Below, in pieces: positions 1 through 9,744 of a DNA stretch of 64,000 nucleotides. The notes under the pieces are model-generated. The model saw nothing but the letters and a program-made list of their open reading frames with translations, was not told where the DNA came from and searched no databases. Positions within the stretch are counted from its first letter, which is position 1. Each line of letters opens with the position of its first letter. The DNA lies in assembly GCF_009730915.1 (NCBI RefSeq), contig NC_052494.1, positions 186,001-250,000 on the forward strand. Reading direction: 5' to 3'. Source of the DNA: Dioscorea cayenensis subsp. rotundata. Taxonomy: Eukaryota > Streptophyta > Magnoliopsida > Dioscoreales > Dioscoreaceae. The position numbers and the translations under genes were made by a program.

Positions 1-1
1 T

Positions 2-1258
2 GGAATTGTAGCTGCAGAGAATTTAAATCTTGAGCAGTTAGATGTAAAGACAGCGTTTCTTCACGGTGACTTGGATGAAGACATTTACATGCTTCAACCA
101 GAAGGGTTCGTTGTTCAGGGGCAAGAGAATCAAGTCTGCAAACTAAGAAAGAGCTTGTATGGCCTGAAACAAGCTCCAAGACAGTGGTATAAGAAATTTG
201 ATAGTTTTATGCATAAAATTGAGTTCAAGAGATATGAAGTTGATCATTGTTGCTATATCAAGTTCTTTGACAATTCCTATATCATCTTAATGGTGTATGT
301 AGATGATGTGCTCATTGTAGGGTCTTGCATTGAGGAGATCAATTATTTGAAGAAACAATTGTCAAAATAGTTTGCAATGAAGGATTTGGGAGTTGCAAAT
401 TAAATCCTTGGTGTGAGAATCATTAGAGATGAGGCTAATGGTATATTGAAGCTTTCACAACCGGAGTATGTGAAGAAAGTTCTTAGTAGATTCAATATGA
501 ATGAAGCCAAATCTGTAAGCACACCTTTGGGTAGTCATCTTAAACAGAGCAAAGAACAGTCACCGAAGACAAAAGAAGAAAAGGATTACATGAGGAAGGT
601 GCCCTATGCTTCAGCTATTGGCAGCTTGATGTATGCTATGGTGTGTACAAGGCTAGACATTGCACATGCAGTGGGAGTTGTGAGGAGATTCATGAGTAGG
701 CCTGGAAAACAGCATTGGGAAGCAGTTAAGTGGATTCTAAGATATTTGAAGGGCTCATCAGATATATGTATTTGTTTCACAGGTGTAAGTTTGAAATTGG
801 AAGGTTATGTAGATGCTGATTTTGCTGGAGATACAGATAACAGGAAGAGTACTACAGGGTACATCTATACATTGAATGGCACTGCAGTTAGTTGGATTTC
901 TCAATTGCAGAAAGTTGTTGCTCTCTCTACAACAGAAGCAGAGTATGTTGCTATTACAGAAGCTAGCAAGGAGATGATCTGGTTACAAAATTTTTTGGCA
1001 GAATTGGGAAAAAGGCAGGAGAATAGTATTTTATTCAGCGACAGCCAAAGTGCCATTCATCTTGCTAGGAATTCAGCATTTCATTCAAGAACCAAGCATA
1101 TATAGTTAAGGTATCATTTCATTCAGACTTTATTAGAAGATAAAGTGTTGCCTCTTGAGAAGATTCCAGGCAGTGAAAATCCAGCTGATATGTTAGCCAA
1201 GATAGTTATTGTTAACAAACTGAAGCTATGCAAAGCTTTAGTTGGTTTGAGCACCTGA
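2..1258 (+). pseudogene. copia reverse transcriptase-RNase H, inactivated by stops
   Basis: One frame reads through the RT palm and RNase H. Visible motifs are DVKTAFLHG, the SLYGLKQAPRQW block, the YVDD catalytic motif near position 298, the DADFAG and STTGY blocks of RNase H, and LSTTEAEY. The frame is preserved for about 419 codons but is broken by three in-frame stops at 368-370, 401-403 and 1103-1105. No frameshift is needed to follow the protein, so point mutation rather than indels killed it. The 5' end is cut by the window edge. The fragment cannot encode a functional pol on its own. Confidence 0.88.
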
Positions 1259-1356
1259 TGATTAGAAGGTTTTGTCGCCGGCATGTTGTTCAGCTGTGTT
1301 TCTTTGAAGATTTGAAGCTTGAGAACTTGGATGAGATTAGTCTCCAAGTGGGAGAT

Positions 1357-1465
1357 TGTTGAGTTGTGTGGAGCCTGATTATACTGAACAACACTTTGTG
1401 TTATTTAGAAATTTTTGAGGGGGTATTTTGGAAATTTCCATTGTACTAGGGTTTTTTTTTTTTTC

Positions 1466-1520
<55 letters not shown>

Positions 1521-1673
1521 TCCTTGTAAAAGTTTTTTTTGGGGAAGAAAATAGTAAAATTAGCCGGCGGGTGTGGATGTAGCCCTAGTTTTTGGGCGAA
1601 CCACGTAAATCTCTGTGTTTTTCCTTTTTTGCTTGTTTTCTTTATTCTTGCATTTGTTTCTTAGTTCCTAACA
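1357..1673 (+). repeat. 3' LTR of the left-hand copia element
   Basis: The LTR begins TGTTGAG right after a purine-rich tract and ends CTAACA, giving TG...CA termini and a length of 317 bp. It contains a (TA)n run at about 1471-1517 and, near its 3' side, the motif CGAACCACGTAAAT. That motif also occurs in the LTR at 6819-7320, suggesting related families. The base after the LTR is PR-1 coding sequence on the minus strand. Confidence 0.8.
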
Positions 1674-2086
1674 ACCACACGATCACAACCAATGCTTGTT
1701 GAGGTCTTCCACACCACCTGACTGTAATGCCCACACACCTTCCCTTCAACACATGTGTTATTCTTATAATCACAGTCTTGTCCTTCAGAAACCCATGCAT
1801 TCACTGCATCAGTTGCACTGTAATCATCCCCAGAACTCCCAAAGAGGTTCTCACCATAAAGTCCATTGGAGTGGATGAATTGACAATCACCGATCCTTTG
1901 ATCGGCGTAGTTTTTTGTGTAAGCAGCCACGGTGTCGTCCCATGTAACTGGACCGACGCCAACCGTGTTTCGAGCTGAATTGTGGGCATTAACAAAGTCA
2001 TCCGGTGAGTTTTGTGCCATTGCATGGCCTACCATGCCTAGTGCCATGATGCATGCTAAGTAGATTACAAGCCTGGAGAAGGCCAT
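1674..2086 (-). pseudogene. PR-1 (CAP superfamily), 3' end removed by a copia LTR
   Basis: Pathogenesis-related protein 1: a small secreted CAP-domain protein, apoplastic and linked to sterol binding and antimicrobial defence in the family. The first about 137 residues are clear. There is a signal peptide ending near AMA/QN, then the HNSAR, GENL, CGHYSQVVW and SIGC blocks that carry the CAP cavity His/Glu residues. After SIGCDRVV the frame runs into the retrotransposon LTR and stops within a few codons. It therefore lacks the last about 27 residues, including two conserved cysteines and the C-terminal tail that yields CAPE-type peptides. Promoter and start codon remain, so a truncated transcript is possible. 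The start is the Met aligned with the paralogues at 11960 and 13534. Confidence 0.9.
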
Positions 2087-2220
2087 GGAGTTTAGGGTTA
2101 TTGTTAGGGTTTCTTTCTATCTCTTCTGGTGCAAAATGTGCTTGCTTAATGTTCAGGAGGTATTGATAGATCAGGGATGGTTTTAATTTCTTTGTGAAAT
2201 TTAAGGTCACTTGCATATTC

Positions 2221-2229
2221 CTTTATATC
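2221..2229 (-). promoter_or_regulatory. candidate TATA box of the truncated PR-1 gene
   Basis: Read on the minus strand this is GATATAAAG, about 135 bp upstream of the start codon, a sensible distance for a TATA element plus a leader of about 100 bp. A second copy of the same motif lies in the tandem duplicate around 2655. Called by motif and position only. Confidence 0.5.
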
Positions 2230-2284
2230 ATGTGCATGTAGAGATGGGCCTCATGTGTGTCAGTGTGTGGGATGGTTAATAATT

Positions 2285-2594
2285 GGTATAATACCCGAAT
2301 TGGTTTATTTACTTTTCTCTCTCTTCCCTTTTGGTCCCTCTTATAAAAAATGCTCCCAAATAGTCTCTCTACTCTTGAAATGGTTCTACTTAGTCCCTTT
2401 TACTCTAAAATGGGCTAATTAGTGACTGTATTTTCAAGAGTAGAGGGATTAGATAGGAAGAGACTAAGAGTATGTAGAGGGACTAAATTGTTGAGTTAGG
2501 TCATTTTCAAGAGTAGAGAGACTAGTGTGGAACATTTTTAAGTAGAGGGACAAAAAAAAGAGAAAAGTAGAACAATCAATTCAAGTATTATACT
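2285..2594. mobile_element. Mutator-like MITE with 9-bp target duplication
   Basis: A 310-bp element with long terminal inverted repeats. The left end reads GGTATAATAC and the right end, reverse-complemented, AGTATAATAC, with imperfect complementarity continuing for about 60 bp. It is flanked by a perfect 9-bp direct repeat TTAATAATT at 2276-2284 and 2595-2603. The tandem copy at about 2712-2720 carries TTAATAATT only once, giving the pre-insertion site in the same molecule. A 9-bp duplication is typical of Mutator-superfamily MITEs. No coding capacity. Confidence 0.9.
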
Positions 2595-2740
2595 TTAATA
2601 ATTCATAGATAGAAAGACTCTTGACTTCTGAAATTTAAGGTCACTTACATATTCCTTTATATCATGTGCGTGTAGAGATGGGCCTTATGTGTGTCCGTGT
2701 GTGGGATGGTTAATAATTCATAGATAGAAGACTCTTGACT

Positions 2741-3204
2741 TGGAAAATTCAAATTCTTTTATGCCTATGTGAAGGCTTGATTTGCTCATTGATTAGAGCT
2801 ATTTAAAAAAAAAAACTTCAATATTAATTATTTAATTAAGTTTATATTTAAAAAATCTGAATCATATTTAATTATAGTTGATTAATTAATTTATTATCAT
2901 GTTATATTATAAATATAAATAAATCTTATATGTACACTTGTAATATATAAAAAAGTAATTATATTTTCTATCAGTGTTGTTTTGTAGCATTTGAAGTGCT
3001 TTTCATTGAATTAAGTTGTACCTTTTATAATAAAAGTTTTATAATTTATTATTTTTTTAATAAAATAGATAAATTATTTACTTTAATTAATATTGTGAGA
3101 GGGAGTTTATCCCTCAACCTCTCACTTACCATCTTTTCTAATATGAAAGTGGTATTGATTTATTTATTTAAAATTATCAAACAATCATGAATTAGGATTT
3201 CAAT
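2741..3204. other. AT-rich spacer, no feature seen
   Basis: Low-complexity AT-rich DNA upstream of the truncated PR-1 gene. Short open frames here look random. No repeat, RNA gene or promoter could be supported. Confidence 0.5.
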
Positions 3205-3430
3205 GTTTATTTTTGATAAAAGAACCCAAGAAATATCTCATGGCCTTCTTTCAAAAGTTCATACAACTTTGTCATTGTGGGATGCTTTGCTTCAAACGTG
3301 TGGCACATTTTGGGTGTAATGAAAGCAACTGGACAAGAATCTACGTCAAGTGCATGAGCCATCAGGCCATGCATGTCCGATAAATTATGCCGAAAAAGTA
3401 GAGCCTTGAAAGAATAATCTTTAATTATGT

Positions 3431-3496
<66 letters not shown>

Positions 3497-4915
3497 GGTG
3501 ATCATAAATAAGATTTCCTATCAAGTGAAAAATAACCGAAGTCATAAGAGAAAATTACCAGCATACCCCTATAAAATGAATAATTATTAATATACTCTCA
3601 TAAAAGTCAAGAACATATATTTATTGAAAATCCACTCACATTTTATGAAAAAACATATATTTATCTTTATTTTTGTTTTTATCTTCTTTCATGCCCAAAG
3701 ATGATTGAGAAGAGAAAGGGTATATATGATGATTTAGTCTTTCTATAAAATTTTTTAGTTAGCTTTTAGTTAGCAAAGTACATAATTAATGAATATAATT
3801 TTTACAAGGGTATGTAATCAATTTTCTATTTTGTAGGGATACATAATCAAATTAGTAATGAACACAATAGATACATAAATATATATACCAAGGAACATTT
3901 CTCATATAATTTCTAAGCATAACTTTTTTTTGAAGAAACTAAAGAAAAATTGAAAATGAACAAGATTTTTGTAAATAATGAATTCTCTTTTCAACGTGAG
4001 AAGAGAGTTCAACTCTTATTATATTTATAGACTTTGTTGCAATAAAAAATAATACACGGAAAGGAAGGAAAATAGGAATTCAAATCAATCATACAAAACA
4101 TGGAAAAAAAAATATTGGAATCAATCAATTCCTATCTTGGGTTGTCACTTGCCATTATTTTTGTCCGCCACTTGTCGTGAATAAAGGAGATAAATCCTCT
4201 TGTTCCAACTTACTATTTTGAGATGATTTGAGTCTCCGTACAATCCCTTGAATTATTCTCATAATTAGGAATGACATCCTTGAATTGATCAGCTTCCTTA
4301 TAATCTTTCTTAATAGAAACCAGTCTCGAAAGAAATTGAATTCTTTGACTACTATTAATTAGTGGGTCAAATCATATTAACTAAATTTAGGGACCGTTTG
4401 GATCACGGAATGGGAATGAGAATGAGAAAAATAGTAATAATAATGGCAATGATAATGGATGGTAATGGAATAAAAACTGTATTTCTTGTAATCTTGATGT
4501 GCACACATGGTATGAAATGAAAATTTTATGCACCTAAAATAATTAATGCTGATTAGTACCATACAATTGTAAATCACCCATTTGGATGGACAAATACTTT
4601 ATTTTAAATAAATATGTAAGGCTGTACATAAAAATGTTTGTTTATGTGTTTTTTTCCATGTATCTTAGTTGGAAGATATATCTATTTAAATTATTTTTTC
4701 ATATATCTTCTATTATGATACATGGAAAAATAATACTATTTAAATTGTTATTAATTATAAATACTATTTAAATTTTAAAATATTTATTTTGATCCGTATA
4801 AGTTAAAGTTGGTAAACTTCAAATAAACATGTTTCTTAAAAATCAACCTTACCCAACTCCAATCCGACCACCCACCACTTGCACGTCCACCAAGGCTACA
4901 CAAGTACATGTGTTA
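3205..4915. repeat. duplicated noncoding block, copy A (partner 9745-10962)
   Basis: Reads collinearly with 9745-10962 at high but gapped similarity. Shared landmarks include AAAAGAACCCAAG, CAAACGTGTGGCACATTTT, TTACCAGCATACCCCTATAA, the 3' landmark TTGCACGTCCACCAAG and CTACACAAGTAC. Copy A has about 400 bp not found in copy B around 3900-4300. A minus-strand frame in the first 340 bp has a protein-like stretch (about residues 45-105) that is partly conserved in copy B. It could be an old exon fragment, but I do not recognise it. Confidence 0.8.
3431..3496. repeat. (CT)n(AT)n compound microsatellite
   Basis: About 40 bp of CT dinucleotides pass directly into about 28 bp of AT dinucleotides. 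The equivalent site in the partner block (about 9946-9965) has only a short remnant, so the array expanded or contracted after duplication. Confidence 0.9.
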
Positions 4916-4949
4916 TTATTACATATATACACATCTTTAGCAAGATACC

Positions 4950-6400
4950 AAAAACATATTATACACAAGTTCTTCTAAGTATTTTTAAAATTTATTTATT
5001 ATTTAAGTATATATCACAAAAGTACCAAATATATTACAATTGACATATTATACATACACAAGAATATTACTACATATATGTACATCTTTAGCGAGATCCC
5101 AAACTATATATTTTATATGTTTACATGCATGTTCCTTTATATTTTACTTTATCAAAATATTCTTATTCCAATTTGCAACAATATTACTCCATCAAAAGAA
5201 AGGGGAAGCCACATTATAAATAGTTAAATTTAGTATTAAGACTCAAAAGGAACATTAAAAAATAAATATTAATTATGCGCAAATCTGTTTGATTATAATT
5301 ATTAAGTTTCGAATCATATCTTCAAATACAAAACTTTAAATAGAATATATTTTTTTATGAACTTAACATAATTAATTAGTTATTTTTATAACAAATTGAC
5401 TGAAAGTATAATTATAGTAAACTAACCACCAAGAAATAACAATTTATTAAACTTCATTGGTTTAATCCTAGATGTTTTAACACTACAAACAAAGAAAAAT
5501 ATTGTTGAAGTTTTACCTAATGATTAATTAGTTCAAAATGAAGATAACAAAATATTTATTAAAATAAATTTTCTAAGGTTATTTGTTTGTGTTAGCTTTC
5601 CATGCCATCACTATCATTGAACTAAAATATCATTTAATCATTAAAAAAATCACAAGTAGTTAATTATAGCAAGCTAAACACCAAGAAATAACTTAATTAA
5701 CCTTCATTAGTTTAATTCCGTGATGTTTTAACATTATAATCAAAGGAATTTAGAGATGCTTCATCGCAAGTTAGCTTAACTAATGGTCATAATTAAGATA
5801 TAAAAATACTCATTAAATAATCATTTTAAGGTTGTTTAATTAGCTCTTCTTTCTTTGTGGTCAAATACTAGAAAAATGTTAAAAATTACTTGTATGAAAT
5901 ATTTTTGAAGCTTTCTTTTAATATATATTTCTAAAAAAAACATTATGAAAATATTATTGATATTCTAATTTTTTATAACAATCTCAGTACTCGTAAAAAG
6001 TGATTAATGTCGTCGAAGAAATGCCAGATATCTAGAATTTAGAAAGGGCTGTAATTAATTAATACCTGAAAATAAGGTTTGATCCATAATTACTAATTAG
6101 TTGAAGAAGTTTATAGTAGCAACATATTATTATATAAACAATGTAATATACATATTTATAGAGAAAAATCTGGGCCTACTTCTTGTCATTATGGGCCTGA
6201 CAAAAGTGGCCCATAAATTAGTTTACTATTTCTGAATTTTCCCCCAATTTATATTTGAAAATCTTGAATCCTCTGAATAATTCATGTTCAAAAATCTTAT
6301 TTCAAATAAAAAAACATTTAGCATGTAAAAATTCAAGTGTGTGCATAAATGTATATATTTATCTTTATGTATTTACTCTAATAATTATATCACTATTTAC
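4950..6400. repeat. spacer segment Z, inverted relative of 47886-49010
   Basis: The reverse complement of 47886-49010 aligns over most of this stretch. Shared landmarks are ACCAAATATAT, TTATATGTTTACATGC, CAAAAGGAACAT, TTTAAATAGAATATAT, TTCCATGCCATCACT and TTATGGGCCT. This copy also contains an internal direct duplication of about 245-bp period (5417-5600 and 5666-5845, both with CACCAAGAAATAAC and GATGTTTTAACA). Noncoding. Its position beside PR-1 copies at both sites suggests it is PR-1 spacer carried along by segmental duplication, but an old transposon is possible. Confidence 0.7.
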
Positions 6401-6818
6401 AGGCATTGTTACTAGCACTGTTACGGCCGTAAGCCCCAACATGAGAAGCTTATGGGCTCTGTTATGCTCGTAAGCATTAGGTTATAAGAACCCTTCATTT
6501 TTGAATTATAAAAATTAGAAATTAGGGATTTTGGGGGTTATTCTTCTCTATTCTTTGGATACTCTTTGGGCAATGATTTGGGGGATTTTCATCGCATATC
6601 TTACCCAAGGAGGAGAAAGCAAAAGGAAGAGATTTGACAAAGGTTCAATTCTTCAAGGAAGCCATTCATGGAGAGATCTCACCGGTGATATTAGGGAGTT
6701 TTCTAAGAACATCATCCATCCAAAGAGATTGCAAGCTTTGAGAGAGTTTTATTATTCTCATCATATATTTTATTTCATTTGGATTGGATTGTTGCTCTCC
6801 ATTAATGGAGGGCTAATT
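6401..6818. other. unclassified sequence left of the probable solo LTR
   Basis: Holds a 98-codon plus-strand frame (6531-6824) with no recognised domain. The stretch ending GGAGGGCTAATT and the sequence right of the LTR (from GTTTGGGCATAG) look like one continuous repeat interrupted by the LTR. Nothing here supports a gene. Confidence 0.4.
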
Positions 6819-7320
6819 TGTTAGATATTTGCGTTGGGTATGTGGAACCTGATTGTATGACACCCCAGGAGGTGCAGGAGAGCATCGGTTTAGGTTGGAG
6901 GTGCGGGGAGAACGCCCCGCAGTTGGATACAAGAGTAATTTGTATATGGTTAGGATTATAGTTTGATAATCTTGTAAAATTGTACCCAGATAGGATTTGT
7001 ATCCAGATAGGTTTAGGATCTGGATAAGTTTAGGATCCAGATAGGGTTAGGATCCAGATATGATTTACCCTCTTCCATATATGCCTCAGAGTTCTAATCC
7101 AGATATGCCTCAAAGCTTTAATCCAGATATACCTCAGATTTCTTCTATATATAGGCAGTCCCTTTTAAGATGTATGTGTGCTTCAGATATTGAAATAAAA
7201 CCTTAGTGCGGCCGTCGGCGTAGGCAATCTTGCCGAACCACGTAAATATTGTCTTTCTTGTGATTGTTTTCTACTTTATTTTTCTCTCTCAATCTTCAGT
7301 GGGAATCCGAATTCCCAACA
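6819..7320 (+). mobile_element. probable solo copia-type LTR
   Basis: A 502-bp segment begins TGTTAG and ends CCAACA (TG...CA with near-perfect terminal inversion). It shares TGTGGAACCTGATT and CCGAACCACGTAAAT with the copia LTR at 1357-1673. No gag-pol lies on either side and no primer-binding site follows, so it is best read as a solo LTR. The middle (about 6990-7140) has 5-6 short tandem variants of AGGATCCAGATA. A clean target duplication is not visible, so the exact ends are uncertain. Confidence 0.6.
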
Positions 7321-8300
7321 GTTTGGGCATAGTTGAACTCTAAGGTTTATGTTTTGACATTGGTTGTTGGATTCATGTGATTTACTTGTTTTTTTTTATT
7401 GCAATCTATTTTATTTGAATCTAATTGTGCATTTGCATGCTTGATTGTTATTCTGGTGAAGGCCCTAGTTATCATACTTGATATGTTTTGTGACGAGAAA
7501 AAATTCGCACCTAGTATAGTGATAATTTAAAGACACAAGTGTATGTGCCGACCGTGTAATAAAGTGTGCGTAAAAGCAAGGTGTCGGTCCATAGGGAAGA
7601 ATGAGATTACTTGTAGTAACCCTAGTTCCAAAAATTAGACTAAACATTTGAGTGATGTGTGTGAATAAAAGATAGTAAAAGCTAGATATACGAAATAATT
7701 AAAGAGGAGGGAAATCAGGGGATGAGACGATGTCTGGGCATAGTATCCCTATAGGGTTTGATAAAATACATGACAAAGGTTTTCTAAGTATGCAATCCTA
7801 TTTGAATCGAGAGTTTTCTTGAATCATATTAAATCCCTTGGTAGAGGGTGAAGAATAGCTGAATCGGTGCAGAGCTGATTTAGTCATCCGCACAATCGCA
7901 TTAGCACTTTATGATGCTTCGCTATGGGCTAATGAGAATCTCTTAAGTAGATAATCTCTCTTATGATCGGAGAGATTACCCATAATCCGAATATAGAGTA
8001 GAGATGCGATTTCTCCTAAAATCTACTCCACATGATTGCAAAAAGCATGGAGATTACTCATTAACTCACTCGGGATAATCTCCAAAGTACCCTATATTTA
8101 GGCTTACTCACAATACTCTCTAATCATGGCATGTTTATGCTAGGCAAGAATTTCTTCTTATTACAAAGCACTTCAAGTATGATAACTACTGCTTTTGCCA
8201 AAATAGAAATCAAGTATTCAAACATGTAATTAGATTCAAATATGATTAATGTCAAAAGATAGAACCCTAGAGTTCAACTATGTCCAAAAACCATAAAAAT
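7321..8300. repeat. unclassified repetitive element, left copy with inverted sub-segment
   Basis: Sequence 7330-7490 reappears reverse-complemented at about 8150-8300 (shared GACATAGTTGAACTCTA and TAGTTATCATACTTGA). The interval 7505-8130 reappears reverse-complemented at 9010-9660. It resembles dispersed plant repeats of retrotransposon origin, but no coding domain survives to classify it. Confidence 0.65.
7505..8130 (+). repeat. left arm of a large inverted repeat
   Basis: About 625 bp matching the reverse complement of 9010-9660. Landmarks are the TCTGCACCGATTCAG block, GGATTGCATA, GATTTCCCTC, AACTAGGGTTACTAC and GTGAGTAAGCCTA. Similarity is moderate to high with small indels. The spacer is about 880 bp. 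Confidence 0.8.
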
Positions 8301-9009
8301 TAGTTCTACATTATTTGAGAACAACAATCTAATGCAAATAAATTAAAATACATAAAGAGAATAATAAAATTCCCTCAAAGCTCATAATTTCCTTGGATGG
8401 ATGAAGTTCTTCGAAGATTCAGCAAACTCACTGCTGAGATATCCACGAATGACTCCCTTGAAGCTTTGAACTTTCTTCTAATCTTTCCCTCTTGTTTTCT
8501 CCCTTCTCCGGCAAGATATACAATGGAAAACCCCTAGAGAAGAAGATCCCCCCAAAAGCCCTAATTTATGGCTTTTGTAACCGGGGAATCGGGGGTTCTT
8601 ACACCTGTAATAGTGCCCATAAATAGTGATTTACTACAGTACATGAACAATGTACTACTACAATAACCCCTTGCACCCTGAGGCTTAAGGCTGTAACAGT
8701 GCCCCTGAGGTTCTTTTGTTGGTGCTTACGATTGTAATAGTGCTCATAAATAGTGATTTGCTATGGTAACATGAACATCGTATTGCTACAGTAGTACCCT
8801 ATGATAACATCTGTAAGCTCGCCAGTAAGTCACTTTAAAATCTCTGTTTTTCTTCCAAAATTAGCTCAAATTGCCTCAAACTTGTTCCTCTTAATCTATA
8901 TGTTTTCATTTTAGCCTGAATATTAAATAGAAGCGTATTAAGCACAAAATTTAATCATATAGTTAACAATTACATGCAAAGTGCTATAAATAGTGGTAAT
9001 AAAATACAT
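8301..9009. repeat. inverted-repeat spacer with a short tandem duplication
   Basis: Contains two related about 65-bp units at 8608-8673 and 8733-8798 (TGTAATAGTGC then CATAAATAGTGATTT), about 125 bp apart. The 8390-8600 part resembles LTR-type sequence seen in plant genomes, an impression only. No coding capacity. Confidence 0.5.
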
Positions 9010-9660
9010 TCATTCAAGCTCTTATCAAATTAGACATACCGCGATTAGAGGAAATTGTGAGTAAGCCTAGAAATATGGTACTTTGGAGACCACGTCTCCC
9101 TCAATTCTCCCGAGTGAATTAGTGAGTATCTCCGTATTCTTTGCAATCATGTGGAATAGATATGAGGAGAAATTGCATTTCTATGTTGTATTTGGGTTAG
9201 GGTAATCTCTCCTCTTAAGAGAGATAACCTACTTAAGGGATCCTTGTTAATTCACGGTGAGGTTTCATAGAGTATTAATACAATTGTGTAGATGACTGTT
9301 TCAACTCTGCACCGATTCAGTTACTCTTCACTCTCTACCGAGGGGTTCAGTTTGATTCAAATAACCTCTTGATTTAAATAGGATTGCATAGTTAAACAAC
9401 TTTTATCCTACAGTTTATCAACCCCTAGAGGAATGCTATGTTTGGACATCGTTTCCTCGCATGATTTCCCTCTTGTTTTATTTTGTACTTTTTGCTTTTA
9501 TTTTCTTTTATTCACGCACAACATTTGATTAGCTAGTTAATTGTCAGAACTAGAACTAGGGTTACTACTGATATTCTCAATCTTCTCTATGAACCGACAA
9601 CTTGATTTCACACATTTTATTACGCGATCAATATGTACACTTACATTCCTATTAAAAACT
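9010..9660 (-). repeat. right arm of a large inverted repeat
   Basis: Inverted partner of 7505-8130. It shows the same order of landmarks on the opposite strand: GTGAGTAAGCCTA near 9059, TCTGCACCGATTCAG near 9307, GGATTGCATA near 9381, AACTAGGGTTACTAC near 9551. It ends close to the start of the duplicated block at 9745. Confidence 0.8.
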
Positions 9661-9744
9661 CATTTTTGTACCAATTCTATCATGCTGATATAGGATTTTT
9701 ATTATAGTGTATAGTGGATGCACAAATACTAAACCATATGCTTT

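Larger units (their letters stand above)
1..1673 (+). mobile_element. 3' part of a Ty1/copia LTR retrotransposon
   Basis: The window opens inside the reverse transcriptase of a copia element and runs through RNase H, a purine-rich tract near 1346-1355 and the 3' LTR. The protein style is Tork/Tnt1-like (family-level inference). The 5' half, including gag, protease, integrase and 5' LTR, lies left of the window. The LTR ends exactly where PR-1 coding sequence on the other strand begins, so this element interrupted that gene. The left target-site copy is outside the window and cannot be checked here. Confidence 0.9.
2196..2740 (-). repeat. tandem duplication in the PR-1 promoter, one copy split by a MITE
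   Basis: A unit of about 110 bp starting GAAATTTAAGGTCACTT and ending near GACTCTTGACTT occurs twice. Copy A is 2196-2284 joined to 2604-2629, and copy B is 2630-2740. The copies differ at only a few bases. The interruption of copy A corresponds exactly to the MITE at 2285-2594, so the duplication came first. Each copy includes the TATA-like motif. Confidence 0.85.

Noticed and set aside
3207-3545. 112-codon minus-strand frame as a real gene
   Set aside because: Half of it is translated microsatellite, and the partner block at 9772-10014 is frameshifted in the conserved part. At best it is an exon relic.
6531-6824. 98-codon frame before the solo LTR as a gene
   Set aside because: No domain recognised, it ends inside the LTR, and the flanks look like one dispersed repeat.
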